Both the position numbers and the translations under genes were made by a program. The notes under the pieces were generated by a model. The model had not been told where the DNA came from. It did no database searches and saw only the letters and a list, made by a program, of their open reading frames with translations. This document shows, one piece after another, positions 13,520 to 16,135 of a stretch of DNA of 16,135 nucleotides. This DNA comes from JANMDU01 sp031388245 (lineage in GTDB: Bacteria > Pseudomonadota > Gammaproteobacteria > Burkholderiales > Burkholderiaceae_C), in the NCBI GenBank assembly GCA_031388245.1, contig JANNED010000307.1:1-16135 (forward strand), in the 5' to 3' direction. Each line of letters opens with the position of its first letter. Position 1 is the stretch's first letter.

Positions 13520-13819
13520 CTACCCACCGCCCCGCTGCATGTAGAGATCAAAGCGCTTCATGAAGGTGTAGCGCTGCGCATCATCGAAGCCTGTAAATTC
13601 AAAGCTGACGTGCAGGCGAGGGAGGCTGAATAGCGCGATTCGGCGGGGTTCGCCGGAGTGCCATTGAATGCTGAGCGTGCCACTGGGGAGTTGCGCATTT
13701 GCGCTGCCTTGCGCAAGCTGCCACGGCACATCTCCGATGGCGGCAGGGAGCCAACCTAGCCATTCGGCTTCGGTGCAGCCCATTTCTCGGGTGAATTGAG
13801 CGCTGTAGTGGCTTTGCAT
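13520..13819 (-). CDS. Small uncharacterised protein at the end of the aldehyde oxidoreductase operon
   Basis: The 99-residue protein was not assigned to a family. It is soluble, with no signal peptide or membrane segment. It has a Trp-rich centre (AEWLGWLPAAIGDVPW, 18-33), a beta-rich middle and a C-terminus ending FMKRFDLYMQRGGG (86-99). The terminal Gly triplet is notable beside a MoaD-like protein that also ends in Gly-Gly. It follows the MoaD-like gene by 21 bases on the same strand, so it is probably the last gene of the operon. A role in tungsten/molybdenum pterin enzyme maturation is only a guess by position. No strong Shine-Dalgarno is visible. Confidence 0.7.
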   Translation of the reverse strand: MQSHYSAQFTREMGCTEAEWLGWLPAAIGDVPWQLAQGSANAQLPSGTLSIQWHSGEPRRIALFSLPRLHVSFEFTGFDDAQRYTFMKRFDLYMQRGGG

Positions 13820-13840
13820 TGGGTTTTACCAGCCACCAGC

Positions 13841-14092
13841 CTACCCACCTGCAATCGGCGGCCAGATGGCGAGGGCATCGCCTTCTTGCAGGGTGCGGGT
13901 GACGCGGTCTTCGGGGTTGATGTAGTGGCCGTTGACGAGGACGAGGTGCACGAGCTTCGTGGGCAGACCATACGGTTCGATGATTTGCAAGATGCTGTGC
14001 TCGGGGTTGACTTCGATCTCGACTTCGTTGCCTTTGCGATGCGGCGGCAAATAATCGCCCAAGGTGGCGAAGAGTTTGAAGGTGATTTTCAT
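13841..14092 (-). CDS. MoaD/ThiS family sulfur-carrier protein
   Basis: The 83-residue protein has a ubiquitin-like beta-grasp fold pattern: MKITFKLFATLGDYLP at the N-terminus, LVLVNGHYI in the middle, EGDALAIWPPIAGG at the C-terminus. The C-terminal Gly-Gly is the site for thiocarboxylation by a MoeB-type enzyme in this family. MoaD delivers sulfur to the pterin dithiolene of Mo/W cofactors. No moaE or moeB is in the window. Its position after the AOR flavoprotein gene suggests a dedicated partner for the tungsten cofactor, as in AOR operons of other betaproteobacteria. It is separated from that gene by 56 bases that contain an interspersed repeat. Confidence 0.85.
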   Translation of the reverse strand: MKITFKLFATLGDYLPPHRKGNEVEIEVNPEHSILQIIEPYGLPTKLVHLVLVNGHYINPEDRVTRTLQEGDALAIWPPIAGG

Positions 14093-14110
14093 GCTTCGAG
14101 TGTGCTTAAC

Positions 14111-14138
14111 AAGGCTTCGACAAGCTCGGCCCGAACGG
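14111..14138. repeat. Interspersed repeat of the TTCGACAAGCTC type
   Basis: The segment with GGCTTCGACAAGCTCGGC followed by CCGAACGG closely resembles a short repeat I recognise as frequent in intergenic DNA of many proteobacteria. It contains the small palindrome GCTT-CGAC-AAGC. It lies between the AOR flavoprotein and MoaD-like genes. Confidence 0.6.
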
Positions 14139-14148
14139 TATTAAAAAC

Positions 14149-15468
14149 CTATCGTCCTCTGCGCGCCATATCCGCTGCGCCGCTCCAGTTGTTTTGGCCT
14201 TGCGCGGTGGCGATGTAGGCGGCCATGAGCTGGCTGGGGTCTTTTTGTAGCTTGGCTTTCCACTCGCCCAAGCGCACTTTGCCTTCCACCAAGCCGCGCA
14301 TCGCGCCCACGTGGTCCGTCCAGCCAATCGAGTTGCAGCCCACCATCACATCGCCTTGGAATTGCATCGACAGGAGCTTATAACCCGCATCGTCTTTCAA
14401 TTCAATTTGCTCGCCGCCCTTATCTTTTGCCACACCTTGCCAGAGACCAAAGCTCGTCGATATCAGGCCGAGCGTGTCGAGCACGTTGATCTGCGTGACT
14501 TGGCGCAGCGAGGCATGTTGCCCCACCATATTAAGCGCAGCCACGCGGGCTTGATCGGCGGCATTGGGCTGAATGGCGCTGACCATGTGCGTGCCGGTCA
14601 TATGGTCAAACGCTTCGGCGCAATCGCCTGCGGCATACACATCGGGCATATTGGTTTGCAAGTGGTCGTTAGCCAGCACGCCAACTTTACATTCAATGCC
14701 TGAGTCTTTGAGGAAGCCAATGGTGGGCTTCACACCTGTGGCGCTGATGATCACATCGGCTTCAATGCTTTGGGCGTTGGACAGCTTTGCGACCAGTGCA
14801 GCGCCGTTTTGCGCAATGCTCTCAACGCGCGCGCCCGTATGCACAGCCACGCCTTTGCTCTCGCACCAGCGCTTGATCATGCCGCCAGCGGCGGAGCCCA
14901 TCATGCGCGGTACCATGCGGTCGCCCATCTCCACCACGGTGAGTTTGCCTGTTTTATGTGTTTCGATCCGATTGGCCAGCGCTTCCATGATGATGCAGCC
15001 AATGAAGCCCGCGCCCATTTGCAACACGCGGCTGCCGGGCAAAACCCTGCCCATGATGGCACGCGCATCGTCAAGCGTCCAACAACTGTAGATGCCGGGC
15101 AGATCGATGCCAGGAATGGGTGGGCGGGCGGGCGTGGAGCCTGTGGCTATAAGCAGCTTGTCGTAGCTCAGTTCTTTGCCATCAGCGAGCACTATCTTTT
15201 TAGTAGCACTCTGCACAGACTTTACGCCGGCTACCAGCCGATTTATCTTCAAATCTTCATAATGCGTCGCGCTTTTGCGCAAGTGCGTGCCCTGCTCTTT
15301 GATATTGCCCACGAGCAAGTAAGGAATAGCCATCCGTGAATACGGCGCTTCTTTTTCATCGCCGATGAGGGTGATCTGAGCAGCAGGCTGGGCTTTGCGA
15401 ATCGTCTCCGCAGCAATCACGCCTGCTGGGCCTGCGCCCACAATGACGTGGTGTGTGATATGGTGCAT
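14149..15468 (-). CDS. FAD/NAD(P)-dependent oxidoreductase of the aldehyde oxidoreductase system (AorC-like)
   Basis: The 439-residue protein is a two-dinucleotide-domain flavoprotein. It has FAD-binding VGAGPAGVIAAE (10-21), the ATGS motif (108-111), a second Rossmann motif MGAGFIG (151-157), ATGVKP (243-248) and the FAD-contact motif YAAGDCAE (278-285). The nitrite-reductase/rubredoxin-reductase-like family transfers electrons between NAD(P)H and iron-sulfur partners. Placement directly after an AOR catalytic-subunit gene fits the FAD subunit of AorABC-type aldehyde oxidoreductases, which lets the tungsten enzyme use NAD+. The ATG at 15468 has GAGG 6 bases upstream. Codons 72-93 coincide with a dispersed repeat copy, but the protein keeps a normal spacing there. 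A 188-base gap with a large inverted repeat separates it from the AOR gene. Confidence 0.85.
   Translation of the reverse strand: MHHITHHVIVGAGPAGVIAAETIRKAQPAAQITLIGDEKEAPYSRMAIPYLLVGNIKEQGTHLRKSATHYEDLKINRLVAGVKSVQSATKKIVLADGKELSYDKLLIATGSTPARPPIPGIDLPGIYSCWTLDDARAIMGRVLPGSRVLQMGAGFIGCIIMEALANRIETHKTGKLTVVEMGDRMVPRMMGSAAGGMIKRWCESKGVAVHTGARVESIAQNGAALVAKLSNAQSIEADVIISATGVKPTIGFLKDSGIECKVGVLANDHLQTNMPDVYAAGDCAEAFDHMTGTHMVSAIQPNAADQARVAALNMVGQHASLRQVTQINVLDTLGLISTSFGLWQGVAKDKGGEQIELKDDAGYKLLSMQFQGDVMVGCNSIGWTDHVGAMRGLVEGKVRLGEWKAKLQKDPSQLMAAYIATAQGQNNWSGAADMARRGR
15192..15255 (+). repeat. Copy R2 of the dispersed element, inside the AorC-like gene
   Basis: The 64-nt copy has CTAT at 1-4, AGTAGCACTCTGC at 11-23, TTTACGCCGGCTAC at 30-43 and AAATC at its end. 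It pairs best with the copy at 384-449. GTAGC (12-16) and GCTAC (39-43) are complementary, so the core can fold. It is in the same coding frame as that copy and also encodes VAG-x4-QSAT-x2-IV. Confidence 0.55.
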
Positions 15469-15489
15469 AAACTGTCCTCAAACAAAATA

Positions 15490-15617
15490 CAAATACGGGT
15501 TCAGGAACGCGAAAAACGCGAAAGTTACGCGAAAGTCGCAAAAAATACCTTTTTGGTTTTCTTTCGCGTTTTTTCGCGTAACTTTCGCGTCTTTCGCGTT
15601 CAAGATTTCGGTATTTG
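15490..15617. repeat. 128-bp palindromic intergenic element built from ACGCGAAA units
   Basis: The inner arms 15505-15534 and 15572-15601 are inverted repeats with 29 of 30 matching positions. The left arm has three ACGCGAAA-type units and the right side four inverted ones. The spacer is 37 nt. Outer ends CAAATAC (15490) and GTATTTG (15617) are also perfectly inverted. It looks like a small non-autonomous or REP-like element. No transposase is encoded. Confidence 0.75.
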
Positions 15618-15656
15618 CCGCACAGCCAGCCAACGGGCTAGCCGCGCAGCAAACGC

Positions 15657-16135
15657 TTAAAGCCCCAGCCGCTCTTTCGTCTTCGCCGTTGGCCTGCCTT
15701 CTGGATCCCAGCCGCGCACTTCGTAGTATTTGGGCAGCATTTTGGCCAGCTCGCTCACTTTGCCTTTGGTCGGGCCGCTGGTGGCAGCTTCGGTCAACAG
15801 GCGCTTAGGCAGCGTGTCGTCTTTGTGGGTGAAGCCTGCGGCGTTGTTGAACTCGCGCTCCATGTTCCAAATGCGCTCGCCGATTTTCTCTAGCTCTTCC
15901 GTGGTGTAACCCGTGTCGCAAGCGGCTTGCATTTGCGGCGCGAGATCGGCCAGGCCCCAAGCAAACGTGGTGAACACGCACAGGCCTGAGCTGTCAAAAG
16001 CTGCGGTGGCATCTTGGAAAGCCTTGACCAATTCTGGCTTGCCTTCGTGCTCCAGCGGATCGGTCTTGACCGGGATGCCCAGCACCTCAGAGGCAATCGT
16101 GTAGCCGCGCAAATGACAGCCGCCGCGATTGCTGG
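15657..16135 (-). CDS. aor: Aldehyde ferredoxin oxidoreductase (tungsten-type) catalytic subunit, C-terminal part
   Basis: About 159 C-terminal codons are visible and the frame is open to the right edge. The start of the gene, probably more than 450 codons, lies outside. Diagnostic segments are SNRGGCHLRGYTIASEVLG at the edge, the pterin/cluster motif DSSGLC (the Cys is the fourth [4Fe-4S] ligand in characterised AORs), GERIWNMEREFNNAAGF and DTLPKRLL. The C-terminus is MLPKYYEVRGWDPEGRPT, ending in RLGL. AORs oxidise aldehydes to acids with a bis-pterin tungsten centre in the cytoplasm. Together with the downstream flavoprotein and MoaD-like genes it resembles the NAD+-linked AorABC enzymes of betaproteobacteria. 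An AorA-like ferredoxin subunit would be expected upstream, outside the window. Confidence 0.93.
   Translation of the reverse strand, partial: SNRGGCHLRGYTIASEVLGIPVKTDPLEHEGKPELVKAFQDATAAFDSSGLCVFTTFAWGLADLAPQMQAACDTGYTTEELEKIGERIWNMEREFNNAAGFTHKDDTLPKRLLTEAATSGPTKGKVSELAKMLPKYYEVRGWDPEGRPTAKTKERLGL

Noticed and set aside
13456..13520. Possible fifth copy of the dispersed element (GCAGCCGAGCA, then GCAGTGCTACTG)
   Set aside because: It resembles the 384-449 copy around the CCG and GTGCTACTG landmarks, but needs gaps on both sides and lacks the end motif. Too weak to count.
15505..15601. CRISPR-like array from repeated ACGCGAAA units
   Set aside because: Units are 8 bp, uneven and partly inverted, with no uniform spacers.

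Overview
The window looks like a chromosomal segment of a betaproteobacterium, most likely Burkholderiales near the Comamonadaceae. The evidence is the rplU-rpmA-obgE order, a Bug/TctC-type periplasmic binding protein, a tRNA hydroxylase next to a RluA-type pseudouridine synthase, moderate-to-high GC, and the many short interspersed repeats. The family placement is inferred from gene content and was not tested by alignment.

Layout, left to right. Positions 2-1342 hold the 3' part of an indolepyruvate oxidoreductase beta-subunit-like gene (+), followed by a TctC/Bug solute-binding protein (+). The convergent ribosome-biogenesis cluster rplU-rpmA-obgE (-) runs from 4163 to 2394. It has an extended -10 promoter with a palindrome beside it, a structured leader, and a terminator between rpmA and obgE. 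Next come a PQQ-type aldose dehydrogenase lipoprotein (-) and a divergent exported histidine phosphatase (+). A TetR regulator (-) is divergent from a ferritin-like metal-dependent hydrolase (+). A trhO / RluA-like tRNA/rRNA modification pair (-) overlaps by 14 bases. A second TetR regulator (-) is divergent from a DUF962 membrane protein and an overlapping 7-cysteine ferredoxin (+).

From 11.4 to 13.5 kb the content is accessory. It holds a MAPEG membrane protein, an ArsR-SRPBCC fusion with its own operator-promoter, a decayed copy of the ferredoxin 3' end, and a DUF433/DUF5615 toxin-antitoxin-like pair. The right end (13520 to the edge, -) is a tungsten-type aldehyde oxidoreductase operon: the C-terminal part of the AOR catalytic subunit, an FAD/NAD(P) oxidoreductase, a MoaD/ThiS-like protein and a small uncharacterised protein. 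It resembles the AorABC-type systems of denitrifying betaproteobacteria.

The most striking observations are these. (1) A family of about 65-bp interspersed elements has four copies in 16 kb. Two lie in frame inside unrelated genes, and two sit on gene ends and supply stop-codon bases. (2) An ArsR-type promoter has an 18-bp perfect palindrome exactly filling the -35/-10 spacer and a predicted transcription start on the A of the ATG. The same leaderless geometry occurs at the TetR-controlled hydrolase. (3) A strong ribosome binding site inside the ArsR-SRPBCC fusion could give a second, SRPBCC-only product. (4) A 73-bp ferredoxin pseudogene fragment brackets the MAPEG/ArsR block. (5) A 128-bp inverted-repeat element sits inside the AOR operon. 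No tRNA, rRNA, CRISPR array or insertion sequence was seen, and no gene-free stretch exceeds 300 bases.
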